Below are positions 1-7,318 of a stretch of DNA of 15,539 bases, one piece after another; the first letter of the stretch is position 1, and each line of letters opens with the position of its first letter. Position numbers and translations under genes: made by a program. The notes beneath the pieces were generated by a model that saw only the letters and a program-made list of their open reading frames with translations, did no database searches and was not told where the DNA came from. Origin of the DNA: Spirochaetota bacterium (GTDB lineage: Bacteria > Spirochaetota > Spirochaetia > SZUA-6); assembly GCA_003641675.1 (NCBI GenBank), contig QNBI01000009.1, forward strand, positions 1 through 15,539, read 5' to 3'.

Positions 1-726
1 AAGAGAAATGTAAGTATCCAGAGCCACACTCCAGCTTTCTCCGTGAATGCTCATCCCAACGATAATTCCGCCGAGAATATTAATTACAGTAATAAGAATT
101 CCTACCTTAATTTCACCGGAAACAAATTTAGAGGCACCGTCCATGGCGCCGTAAAAGTCTGCCTCTCTCTGAAGGTTATTTTTTTTGGTTGTCGCTTCCT
201 CTTCCGTAATTAACCCCGAGTTATACTCCGCCTCTATTGCCATCTGTTTTCCGGGCAATGCATCCAGGGTAAACCTTGCAGCGACTTCAGCGACCCTTGT
301 AGCGCCCTTTGTAATAACAATATACTGTACTGCTATTATAATAATAAAAATTATAAACCCTATAACATAACCTTCTAAACCCTTTGCCCCTGTAACAAAG
401 GTACCGAAGGCTCGTACAATTTTGCCGTTAAAATGACTTCCCTTTGAAAGGATAAGCCTTGTTGAAGAAACATTTAAGGCGAGTCCGAATACCGTGGAAA
501 TTAAAAGCAGAGTGGGAAAAACTGTAAATTCAAGTGCATGACGGGTATAGAGAACAATAAGAATTATAAGCAGGCTCAAGACAATATTAAAAGCCATTAA
601 GGTATCAAGAATGAATGCAGGCATCGGAATGAGCATCATCATTACAATTACAATAACGCCGACCGCTACAAGTATATCGCTTCTCTCCTTCCATGCTGAA
701 CCTACTATTTTTCGGGCATCTGCCAT
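1..726 (-). CDS. flhA: Flagellar export gate protein FlhA (N-terminal 242 residues, cut by window edge)
   Basis: FlhA is the large inner-membrane subunit of the flagellar type III export gate. Its membrane half forms a ring below the FliPQR channel and couples ion flow to export; its cytoplasmic half, beyond the window, docks substrates. The reading frame is open from ATG at 726 to base 1. I chose this ATG because GGAG lies about 9 nt upstream and because the ATG 5 nt earlier is in a frame that stops after eight codons. Membrane segments appear at about residues 19-37, 39-60, 65-82 and 110-137 and again near the cut end. The FHIPEP family signature is clear around residues 149-165 (RFTLDALPGKQMAIEAE), followed by the conserved DFYGAMDGA stretch. 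flhB ends 15 nt upstream, so co-transcription is likely. About two thirds of a normal FlhA (near 700 aa) is missing only because of the window boundary. Confidence 0.95.
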   Translation of the reverse strand, partial: MADARKIVGSAWKERSDILVAVGVIVIVMMMLIPMPAFILDTLMAFNIVLSLLIILIVLYTRHALEFTVFPTLLLISTVFGLALNVSSTRLILSKGSHFNGKIVRAFGTFVTGAKGLEGYVIGFIIFIIIIAVQYIVITKGATRVAEVAARFTLDALPGKQMAIEAEYNSGLITEEEATTKKNNLQREADFYGAMDGASKFVSGEIKVGILITVINILGGIIVGMSIHGESWSVALDTYISL

Positions 727-741
727 GCCATTATCTCCTTT

Positions 742-1881
742 TTAAACCGCTTCCTGTTCTTTACCGGATAATTTATAAATATGGGCCAATATTGTAGCCA
801 TAGCTTCATAAAATTTTTCCGGAATTTCATCACCGATTTCAACCTCACTGTATAGGGCTCTTGCAAGAGGTTTGTTTTCTACAATCGGAACCTTGCTTTC
901 ACCGGCAATTTCCTTAATCTTAAAAGCTATATTATCAGCCCCTTTTGCAGTAACGGTAGGCGCTATCATCCTTGCCCTTTCCCACTGAAGCGCAATGGCA
1001 AAGTGAGTCGGGTTTGTTATTACCACATCTGCCTTCGGAACATTTCTAAGCATATTCTGGGAAAGCATGTCTCTCATTCTTTCACGTAGCCTGCTTTTAA
1101 CAAGCGGGTCACCTTCGTACATTCTGCGCTCTTCCTTTATCTCCTGTTTAGACATTTTTAACGATTCCATATGCAGCCTCTTCTGGAACATATAATCCGG
1201 AATAGCAAGCACAAGTAAAGCGAGTGCGGATTCTACTATAATCCGGAAGGCAATGCCTGCAATAAGGTTAAAAGACATAAAAAACGGCGCTTCAACCGAT
1301 TTTGTTATTTTCGGAATTTCAGCACGTATGTTTAAATATGCTACAAATCCTATAATAAGTACCTTAAAAATAGACTTCCCAAGGTTAAAAGCAGCTTCAC
1401 TGGAAAACATAGCCCGTTTAAAAAATTTGCCGAATTTTGGTATAATCTTTTTTATATCAGGTGTAATCGGTTTAACAGTGAACATAAAACCGACCTGAAA
1501 AATATTTCCGAGAAGCGCTGCAACAAATGCAACAATAAAAATAGGTGCAGATATTTTTACAAAGAAAGAAATAAATGCCTTTGAAACGATTGCGGACTTC
1601 GTAACATCTATCTCCGAAGAATTTACAAGAAAAAATTTAAGCATATTTAACATTGTTTTTAATATGCCCGAGGATAATATCGCTAAAACCACTATGCTGG
1701 AAAGCAGAATAAGAGCAGAAGTAAATTCCGACGATTTTACTACCTTTCCCTCTTCTCTTGCCTTACGCAGTTTATGCTCGGTAGGCTCTTCTGTTCTGCC
1801 CTCATCCTCCGCAGCAAACCACTGCAGATGGATTTCAAAGGGAGTTGAAATGGGAAGTTTGTAAAAATCATCGATATACAT
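742..1881 (-). CDS. flhB: Flagellar export apparatus protein FlhB (substrate-specificity switch)
   Basis: FlhB sits beside the FliPQR export channel and, with FliK, switches export from rod/hook to filament substrates. The 379-residue product has a short spirochaete-type N-terminal extension, then the family motif EEPTEHKLRKAREEGKVVKS at about residues 31-50. Hydrophobic segments follow near 55-75, 109-130, 172-185 and 205-230. The C-terminal cytoplasmic domain contains the autocleavage site N290-P291-T292-H293, the equivalent of the NPTH loop that self-cleaves between Asn and Pro in known FlhB and SctU proteins. All four residues are intact, so cleavage is expected. The ATG shares one base with the fliR stop (TGATG), and GGAGGA lies just upstream inside the fliR end, so translation is probably coupled. 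Confidence 0.97.
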   Translation of the reverse strand: MYIDDFYKLPISTPFEIHLQWFAAEDEGRTEEPTEHKLRKAREEGKVVKSSEFTSALILLSSIVVLAILSSGILKTMLNMLKFFLVNSSEIDVTKSAIVSKAFISFFVKISAPIFIVAFVAALLGNIFQVGFMFTVKPITPDIKKIIPKFGKFFKRAMFSSEAAFNLGKSIFKVLIIGFVAYLNIRAEIPKITKSVEAPFFMSFNLIAGIAFRIIVESALALLVLAIPDYMFQKRLHMESLKMSKQEIKEERRMYEGDPLVKSRLRERMRDMLSQNMLRNVPKADVVITNPTHFAIALQWERARMIAPTVTAKGADNIAFKIKEIAGESKVPIVENKPLARALYSEVEIGDEIPEKFYEAMATILAHIYKLSGKEQEAV

Positions 1882-2669
1882 CAGCTTCCTCCGCCTATCT
1901 GCATATACATACGAGCGAGACTGTTAAAACTAAAATCTATAATTCGCCCGAATGCTGCAACAAGAAACGGTATGGTTAAAAATATAATGAGAAAAGCAAC
2001 ACCTATTGCTATAGGGAACCCCATCATTAAAAGATTCATCTGAGGAGCCGCCTTTGCCAGAAGCCCCATTGATATTGAAATTAGCAACAGAGTTCCTAAA
2101 ACAGGGAAGGCTATTGTAAGAGAATTAGAAAATAGTCTACCCAAACTTCCTATGAACAACCGTGCAAGATAGTCTTTACCATCGACAAGATCAATCGCCT
2201 TTATCGTCTGGAAGGAACGCATAACGCCGACCAGCATGAATTTCTGAAAACCGCCGACCGAAATGAAAACAAGCATTGCAATAAGATTTAAAAACTGCCC
2301 CATCAGAGGAATCTGGATCTGTGCAAGCGGGTCAAAAACCTGAGATGCACCGAAACCCATCTGGATAGAAAAAAACTGTCCCGCCACCTGGAAGGCGGCA
2401 TAGATTACTGAAAGGAAAAACCCTATTATAATCCCTATAAGTATTTCACCGAGAAGGAGCATAAGGTACTGAACTGCATTATCTGGAATATTGTAGCCCA
2501 TCTGAACAACCCATGGATATACAACAACAGCTGTAAAAAACGAAAGCCCGATTTTTGCAAGCTGTGGAATTAAAGACGATGACAGTAAAGGTGCAACTTC
2601 AACCATTGCTATAATCCTGAAGAGAATAATGAGGAAAAGCTGAAAATTTTTTACTGTCAGATCAAACAT
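1881..2669 (-). CDS. fliR: Flagellar export channel protein FliR
   Basis: FliR is an inner-membrane component that assembles with FliP and FliQ into the helical export channel. The 262-residue product is hydrophobic throughout, with about six membrane segments, and shows FliR-type features such as QMGFGASQVFDPLAQIQIP around residues 102-120 and a Gly-rich end (GGGS). Its length matches the family. It starts at ATG 2669, seven bases after the fliQ stop. The ribosome binding site is weak (GGTTAATGGATAG), which suggests translation coupled to fliQ. Another ATG overlapping the fliQ stop is in a frame that stops within six codons and was discarded. Gene order fliQ-fliR-flhB supports the call. Confidence 0.95.
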   Translation of the reverse strand: MFDLTVKNFQLFLIILFRIIAMVEVAPLLSSSLIPQLAKIGLSFFTAVVVYPWVVQMGYNIPDNAVQYLMLLLGEILIGIIIGFFLSVIYAAFQVAGQFFSIQMGFGASQVFDPLAQIQIPLMGQFLNLIAMLVFISVGGFQKFMLVGVMRSFQTIKAIDLVDGKDYLARLFIGSLGRLFSNSLTIAFPVLGTLLLISISMGLLAKAAPQMNLLMMGFPIAIGVAFLIIFLTIPFLVAAFGRIIDFSFNSLARMYMQIGGGS

Positions 2670-2676
2670 CTATCCA

Positions 2677-2946
2677 TTAACCTGTCATATTTGGAATTTG
2701 CTCCAATAGACGCTTTGTAAACTGCACCATGGAAGTAACAATCCATGGTCCGAACACGAAAATCGCGCCGAGAATCGCCGCTATTTTCGGGACAAAAGTA
2801 AGCGTCTGTTCCTGAATGGAAGTAGTAGCCTGAAGAATAGAAACAATAAGGCCGACAAGCATGCCGATTAGAAGTATTGGGGCAGCAATCATAAGAGTCT
2901 GAAGCACGCCCCCGCGCATTAAATTAACAGCAAAACCTATACTCAT
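2677..2946 (-). CDS. fliQ: Flagellar export channel protein FliQ
   Basis: FliQ is the small membrane protein present in several copies around the FliP/FliR channel. The 89-residue product has the normal family size and two hydrophobic hairpin segments (about residues 12-37 and 49-75), separated by a conserved polar turn of the form SILQATTSIQEQTLTFVPK, which is diagnostic of FliQ/SctS. It starts at ATG 2946 behind a strong GGAGGGG site, 21 nt after the fliP stop. It lies between fliP and fliR as in most flagellar operons. Nothing unusual is visible. Confidence 0.96.
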   Translation of the reverse strand: MSIGFAVNLMRGGVLQTLMIAAPILLIGMLVGLIVSILQATTSIQEQTLTFVPKIAAILGAIFVFGPWIVTSMVQFTKRLLEQIPNMTG

Positions 2947-2967
2947 AATCCCCTCCTCTATATATAA

Positions 2968-3789
2968 TTATCGGAAACTTTTAACAATTTCCAAGGTTAT
3001 TAAGCTCCACCCGTCGACAAGAACAAAAAGTATAAGCTTAAAGGGCAGAGATATCATTACAGGCGGCAGCATTATCATCCCCATGGACATTAATGTCGAA
3101 GCAACCACCATATCTATTATGATAAATGGAATAAAGAGCAGTATCCCGATTTTAAAGGCCACCGTCATTTCATGCAGAACAAATGCAGGTATTAATACAT
3201 ACGTAGGAACATCGGCAAGCGTTTTAGGCTTATTTAAGCCCCGCATTTTCATAAACAGTCTTATATTGCTCGGATCATCATTCATCTGTTTGTACATAAA
3301 TAACCGTATCGGAGCTTCTGCTTTTTTATACATCTCCTGAAAACCTATTTTGCCATCGGAAAAAGGCTTAATAGAGTCGTTGTATATTTTATCAAAAGTC
3401 GGCCACATAATAAAAATCGTGAGGAACAAGGCAATTCCCATTAATATCTGGTTAGGAGGAACCTGCTGAAGCGATAAAGCCCTTTTTACAAATTCAAAGA
3501 TTAAAGCAATTCTAATAAAAGAAGTCATGAGGATGAGTAAAGAAGGAGCAAGAGTAAGTACAGACAGTAGAAGCAGAAGCTGCAGGGAAAGAACAACCTC
3601 GCCGTTATTCTTTGCAGGCCTTACATTAAAATCCACATAGGGGAGTCCAATCTGGGAGTTAGTTCCCGGTACAGTGTTTCCGGAAACAGCAGTCTTAGGA
3701 GTATTCCCTGTTGCTTGAGCGTATAAAGCCAGAGGCGATAGCATACCGCACACCACTACTATAACAAAAAGAGTTTTTCGAATATTCAT
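2968..3789 (-). CDS. fliP: Flagellar export channel protein FliP, with signal peptide
   Basis: FliP forms the core of the export channel. I place the start at ATG 3789 (273 aa). An in-frame TTG at 3801 would overlap the GGGAGGGG ribosome binding site that serves the ATG. The protein opens with a signal peptide (MNIRKT, hydrophobic stretch 7-22, likely cleavage after LYA or YAQA near residue 24-26), then a short polar linker. Membrane segments lie near 66-90, 114-130, 198-220 and 221-240. The family motifs SFIRIALIFEFVKRAL (about 90-105) and LPPVMISLPFKLILFVLVDGW (241-261) are present. The residues that align with the methionine gate of other FliP proteins read M238-I239-M240. fliO lies 34 nt upstream, with a small inverted repeat in the gap. 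Confidence 0.97.
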   Translation of the reverse strand: MNIRKTLFVIVVVCGMLSPLALYAQATGNTPKTAVSGNTVPGTNSQIGLPYVDFNVRPAKNNGEVVLSLQLLLLLSVLTLAPSLLILMTSFIRIALIFEFVKRALSLQQVPPNQILMGIALFLTIFIMWPTFDKIYNDSIKPFSDGKIGFQEMYKKAEAPIRLFMYKQMNDDPSNIRLFMKMRGLNKPKTLADVPTYVLIPAFVLHEMTVAFKIGILLFIPFIIIDMVVASTLMSMGMIMLPPVMISLPFKLILFVLVDGWSLITLEIVKSFR

Positions 3790-3803
3790 GTCCCCTCCCA
3801 ATC

Positions 3804-3818
3804 TTGTCAGTCTGACAA
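3804..3818 (-). other. Inverted repeat upstream of the fliP ribosome binding site
   Basis: TTGTCAG and CTGACAA form a perfect 7-base inverted repeat around one central base. In the transcript this can fold as a 6-bp stem with a 3-nt loop. It sits in the 34-nt fliO-fliP gap, ending about five bases before the GGGAGGGG site of fliP. It lacks a U-run, so it is not an intrinsic terminator. A role in fliP translation or mRNA stability is inference only. Confidence 0.35.
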
Positions 3819-3823
3819 ATGGA

Positions 3824-4456
3824 CTATTTCAATTTATGCAGCCTTTCCCGCTGCTTTTTGAGGAAATCCATCGATTCCTCCACCGGGTCTCCCTTGTTTT
3901 TCCTGCTGAAAATATCGGACAGTGTATTCTGGAAACTCTTTTTAGCTCCTCGGCCTTTCTCTGAAATTTCAAGCTTTAAAGAATCCAGAGTCTCCTGTTC
4001 TGTTATTCTGGAAATTAAATTAATGCTGTTGTCTGCCGCACCAATTAAAAATATGCTTTCACCAATTTTAATAAGGTGTACCGCTTTACCACCGGCGAGA
4101 TCCTTGGAGGCGATAATATCTATAATCTCGTTATCTGCAAACTTTTTGCGTGTACCCTTTTTTAATATAAAAAAGAGCAGATAAATAACTCCGACAACAG
4201 CACCTAAAACAAGTATCATTCTTATGAAATCCCATGTTGAGACAAGAGGAACCCTCTTTGTACCGGCGGTACTGCCGCCAGCATTAGTACCGTTATCGGA
4301 AATAAGAAGCTTCGTTTCCGGATTTACTTCCTGGTTTGACGTCTGTGCAGCCGTGCCCTCTGATTTTGTAAGTGAATTTTGGGCGTACAGAGGCAGAGAT
4401 ATTAAACCTGTAAATATAATTCCTGCGGATAAAAGAAATAATTTTAAATTTTTCAG
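3824..4456 (-). CDS. fliO: Flagellar assembly protein FliO (FliZ), probable CTG start
   Basis: FliO is a bitopic membrane protein that helps assemble the FliP channel ring; in Borrelia the same position is named fliZ. The first in-frame ATG is at 4219 and gives only 131 aa beginning inside the membrane helix. The frame stays open upstream, and a CTG at 4456 preceded by GGGAGGGG gives 210 aa. That version begins with a classic signal peptide: basic start (KNLK), hydrophobic core LFLLSAGIIFTGLISL, cleavage motif LYA-Q near residue 24. A short Ser/Thr/Asn-rich periplasmic linker follows, then one membrane helix at about residues 78-98 (MILVLGAVVGVIYLLFFIL), a basic stop-transfer KKGTRKK, and the FliO cytoplasmic domain with the GGKAVHLIKIGESIFLIGA pattern. 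The identity is firm from domain pattern and position; the CTG start is less certain because it could be a sequence error in an ATG. Confidence 0.85.
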   Translation of the reverse strand: MKNLKLFLLSAGIIFTGLISLPLYAQNSLTKSEGTAAQTSNQEVNPETKLLISDNGTNAGGSTAGTKRVPLVSTWDFIRMILVLGAVVGVIYLLFFILKKGTRKKFADNEIIDIIASKDLAGGKAVHLIKIGESIFLIGAADNSINLISRITEQETLDSLKLEISEKGRGAKKSFQNTLSDIFSRKNKGDPVEESMDFLKKQRERLHKLK

Positions 4457-4470
4457 TTGTCCCCTCCCAA
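4457..4470 (-). promoter_or_regulatory. Ribosome binding site that decides the fliO start
   Basis: On the minus strand TTGGGAGGGGACA (13 bases) precedes the proposed fliO CTG. The identical 13-base string precedes the fliP ATG. In fliP the ATG overlaps the end of the shared string; in fliO two further bases intervene before CTG. No ATG, GTG or TTG in the fliO frame lies within reach of this site. This supports initiation at CTG, or at an ATG altered by one base. Confidence 0.6.
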
Positions 4471-4495
4471 AATATAGTTTTTTAACTGTTACAAA

Positions 4496-5647
4496 TTATG
4501 AAAGATCACTCATTCTCTCCATTGGTGAAACTATTTCAGTGACCCTAACACCAAAATTTTCGTCTATTACAACTACTTCACCCTTTGCTATAAGCTTGTG
4601 GTTAACAAGAATATCTACCGGTTCGCCGGCAAGCTTATCAAGCTCTATAATTGTACCTTCACCTATTCCGAGTATGTCTTTTATGAGCTTTTTTGTTCTC
4701 CCAAGCTCGACGGTCATCTCCATATATACGTCCATGAGAAGTCCGATATTACCCTGTTCCGTACTCCCCGCCGACGGCTGTAAATTTGCAAACTGTACCG
4801 GCTGCACATTGGGAGGATTAGCGGAAGGCCCGATATTCGCTCCGCCAACCGATTGGCCGAAGGTCTGTTGCATTCCTCCGCCCTGCTCGCCAAATATATT
4901 GCCGGGGAAAGGCGCATTGGATACTCCACTGTCGGGCTGTGAGGTAGCTGTCCCGGGCATGTCTGCTGCCATGGCTTCCGCACCTTGAGCCTCTGCAGAA
5001 GCGCCACCTGCAAGAGATGCGATATCTTTAACCGCAGAAAGTGCAAACACCTCGTACAGTTTGCTGGGAGTCTCTCCTTCAATGGAAAAAGGATATTCCA
5101 CGCTCACTATAACATCGCCCTGAGGAAGTCTGGCCTGCGACTTTTCATGCTTTTTTAAATCCGGCGGGCTTGTTTTTAACATACGCCCTATCTGATTTCC
5201 AATAGCAGTTGCAGAGGAACCGGTCATTTGAGAAACAGCCTCAGAAACAGCAGACAGAGCAGCCTCATCAAGCTCATTGCCTGTCTGACCCATCATAAGG
5301 CTGGAAATTGTATTGGCAGATTCTATAGTTAAAAAGTAAGAATGGTCTCCAACCACACCTTCCGTTAAATCTATCTTTACATCGACAATCTCCTCCGGAA
5401 GCGTTTCTATAAACTGTTCCCTGGAAACCAGTTTTATTTCCGGAGCACCGATTGTTACAGTCTTTCCCGTTAAAATGGATAAATTTGACCCCTGAGACTC
5501 TACAATATCCTTTAACAGATTCTGGAATACAGTTTTTTCCTGATTGCTTAAAGGAGACGGAGCATTTTCTGCCGTTTCCATTTCTATATTATCAGTACCC
5601 TGCAACAATGCATCTATTTCATCCTGTGATAATGAACCATCACTCAT
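4496..5647 (-). CDS. fliY: Flagellar switch protein FliY/FliN (CheC-like domain fused to FliN domain)
   Basis: This is a C-ring subunit that sets rotation direction with FliM and FliG. The 383-residue product is far longer than enterobacterial FliN (about 137 aa) and is of the FliY type. It has an N-terminal motif LSQDEIDALLQG (6-17), the peptide type that binds CheY-P in FliM; a CheC-like domain at about 33-210; a low-complexity Gly/Ala/Pro/Gln linker at about 213-300; and a C-terminal FliN (SpoA) domain at about 302-375 with MDVYMEMTVELGRTKK and VDILVNHKLIAKGEVVVIDENFGVRV. In the CheC-like part the phosphatase pattern S-x3-E-x2-N-x22-P reads S132, E136, S139, P162, with Ser in place of Asn. 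The ATG overlaps the fliM end by 8 nt, behind GGGGAGGA, so coupling is likely. Confidence 0.93.
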   Translation of the reverse strand: MSDGSLSQDEIDALLQGTDNIEMETAENAPSPLSNQEKTVFQNLLKDIVESQGSNLSILTGKTVTIGAPEIKLVSREQFIETLPEEIVDVKIDLTEGVVGDHSYFLTIESANTISSLMMGQTGNELDEAALSAVSEAVSQMTGSSATAIGNQIGRMLKTSPPDLKKHEKSQARLPQGDVIVSVEYPFSIEGETPSKLYEVFALSAVKDIASLAGGASAEAQGAEAMAADMPGTATSQPDSGVSNAPFPGNIFGEQGGGMQQTFGQSVGGANIGPSANPPNVQPVQFANLQPSAGSTEQGNIGLLMDVYMEMTVELGRTKKLIKDILGIGEGTIIELDKLAGEPVDILVNHKLIAKGEVVVIDENFGVRVTEIVSPMERMSDLS

Positions 5648-6674
5648 TCTCTTCCTCCCCTTCTGCCGCTAGTTCTTCAAATTCTTCTTCATCTATTCCT
5701 TCTACTTTTTTAACAACCTGAACGGCTAATTTATTTCCTACAACTCCGGGCCTGCATAAAAATTTCCTTCTGTCGCCTATACGCAGAGACAGAGGATCGC
5801 CCACACGCACACTATCCAGCCTAATAATATCCCCCTGCCTAAGAGAGAGAACATCGCGCACCGTTAAGTTTATTTTACCGATTTCCGCTATAAGTGTAAC
5901 CTCTATTGTGGCAAGCCGCTCTCTTAAAATATTTAAATTTTCCGTTGTTGTGCCTCTGCGCACAGATGAATACCAGTACTGTGCAGACAATTTCGATATT
6001 ATCGGTTCTATTGTTAAGTACGGGATACAGAAGTTCATCATTCCTTCCACCTCCCCAACCTTTGTCTCCAGTGTTACAAGCACCACCATTTCTGTAGGAG
6101 GTACTATCTGTGCAAACTGGGGGTTTGTCTCAATCTGCCCCAGTCTCGGTCTAAGGTCTATAACAGTACTCCACGCTTCCCTTAAGTTCCCAAGCACCCG
6201 TACTATTATTCCCTCCATTACGGACTGTTCTATGTCTGTTAGATCCCTTGTAAATTTTGCTCCTTCTCCCTGACCTCCGAAAAGCCTGTCTATAATAGAA
6301 AAAGTAACGGAAGGATCAATTTCAAGGATAGCGGAACCCTTTAGAGGATCCATATTTATAACTGCAAGAGTTGTAGGATTCGGTATTGAACGGATAAACT
6401 CTTCGTAAGTAAGCTGATCCACGGAAGCCACATGAACATGGACAAGGCTTCTTAGCTGAGCCGACAACGAAGTTGTCGTTAAACGTGCAAATGTCTCGTG
6501 CATTATAGATACAGTTCTTATCTGATCCTTTGAAAATTTATCGGGCCGCTTAAAATCGTATATTTTGATTTTACGCTGATCCGTAGCCTGATGTATTTCT
6601 TCTGTATCTACTTCGCCGGATGAAATAGCAGTTAAAAGCTGATCTATCTCATCCTGCGAAAGCACCTCTGTCAT
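5640..6674 (-). CDS. fliM: Flagellar motor switch protein FliM
   Basis: FliM links FliG to FliY in the C-ring and receives CheY-P. The 344-residue product has the usual family length. The N-terminal CheY-binding motif LSQDEIDQLL (5-14) is intact. The middle CheC-like domain contains the conserved loop LFGGQGEG at about 131-138, the GGxG motif that contacts FliG. The C-terminal SpoA domain runs from about 250 to 325 (IEVTLIAEIGKINLTVRDVL, then GDPLSLRIGDRRKFLCRPG), and the tail is acidic (EEEFEELAAEGEEENE). It starts at ATG 6674 behind GAGAGGGA, 12 nt after fliL. The last eight bases overlap fliY. Confidence 0.97.
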   Translation of the reverse strand: MTEVLSQDEIDQLLTAISSGEVDTEEIHQATDQRKIKIYDFKRPDKFSKDQIRTVSIMHETFARLTTTSLSAQLRSLVHVHVASVDQLTYEEFIRSIPNPTTLAVINMDPLKGSAILEIDPSVTFSIIDRLFGGQGEGAKFTRDLTDIEQSVMEGIIVRVLGNLREAWSTVIDLRPRLGQIETNPQFAQIVPPTEMVVLVTLETKVGEVEGMMNFCIPYLTIEPIISKLSAQYWYSSVRRGTTTENLNILRERLATIEVTLIAEIGKINLTVRDVLSLRQGDIIRLDSVRVGDPLSLRIGDRRKFLCRPGVVGNKLAVQVVKKVEGIDEEEFEELAAEGEEENE

Positions 6675-6686
6675 CTAAATCCCTCT

Positions 6687-7241
6687 CTAACGTGTTACAA
6701 CGAATTCTCTAAAAATAACAGATTCAATTTTTCCGGATTTCATAACCTGATTTATCTGCTGTTTTAAATCTTCCTCTAACTGAACATAATGTTCAGGGGT
6801 TAATTCATCCGCCTTTTTCCTGCTTACAAAGAGAAAAATAATATTCTGTATCTGCCTGGAACGGGCTATTAACTCTGTATTAATCTCTTTATTGCCCTTG
6901 GCATAGCCAATACTGACCTTCAAAGAAAAAATTGAAGGCACTTTATCCGAGGTTACACCCCTTATCGATTCAATATTATCGTAGTACTCCTGAGGAGGTG
7001 CCTTAGCTCTGTACTCCGGAGATACAGTTGCAACATTCTGGGCTTTTCTTCCCTTATTAATAATACCGAAAGTTACAACAGTTGTTGTAACAACAAGAAT
7101 TATAATTCCTACCCCAATTGCAACCCATTTAAGTATTGCTATTAAAGCTCCGGAGAGAAAACCGCCCTTCTTTTGCCCCGGCTCGGCCTCATCTGCGCCG
7201 GCTCCTACATCTTCAAGATTCAAACTCTCTTCGTCGGACAT
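6687..7241 (-). CDS. fliL: Flagellar stator-associated protein FliL
   Basis: FliL is a single-pass inner-membrane protein that surrounds or supports the MotAB stators; in Borrelia it is reported to stabilise stator assembly and flagellar orientation. The 184-residue product has an acidic cytoplasmic N-terminus (1-27), one membrane helix at about 34-61, and a periplasmic domain with FliL features: FSLKVSIGYAKGNKEINTEL, then a C-terminal segment that includes LKQQINQVMKSGKIESVIF and ends in REFVVTR. The ATG follows a GGGGAGATAAGGG leader. It is separated from motB by 77 bp, the widest gap in the window. Position between motB and fliM is typical. Confidence 0.93.
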   Translation of the reverse strand: MSDEESLNLEDVGAGADEAEPGQKKGGFLSGALIAILKWVAIGVGIIILVVTTTVVTFGIINKGRKAQNVATVSPEYRAKAPPQEYYDNIESIRGVTSDKVPSIFSLKVSIGYAKGNKEINTELIARSRQIQNIIFLFVSRKKADELTPEHYVQLEEDLKQQINQVMKSGKIESVIFREFVVTR

Positions 7242-7278
7242 CCCTTATCTCCCCTTTACTTTCTTTCTCTTACATACA

Positions 7279-7307
7279 AATCTATCAGAAAACAAATAAA
7301 TATTCAA
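7279..7307 (-). promoter_or_regulatory. Weak candidate internal promoter upstream of fliL
   Basis: In the 77-bp motB-fliL gap the minus strand reads TTGAAT, exactly 17 bases, then TAGATT. Each box matches the sigma-70 consensus at four of six positions. The gap is AT-rich, so chance matches are likely. If real it would give extra transcription of fliL and the switch and export genes downstream. No operator or terminator accompanies it. Confidence 0.2.
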
Positions 7308-7318
7308 ATACATAAACA

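Noticed and set aside
3790..3801. TTG at 3801 as the fliP start
   Set aside because: It would place the start on top of the GGGAGGGG site, while the ATG at 3789 has ideal spacing and directly begins the signal peptide.
4224..4988. Long plus-strand open frame (254 codons) opposite fliY and fliO
   Set aside because: It lies antisense to well-supported genes, crosses the fliY-fliO junction, shows no recognisable domain and has low-complexity Ser/Pro composition expected from the opposite strand.
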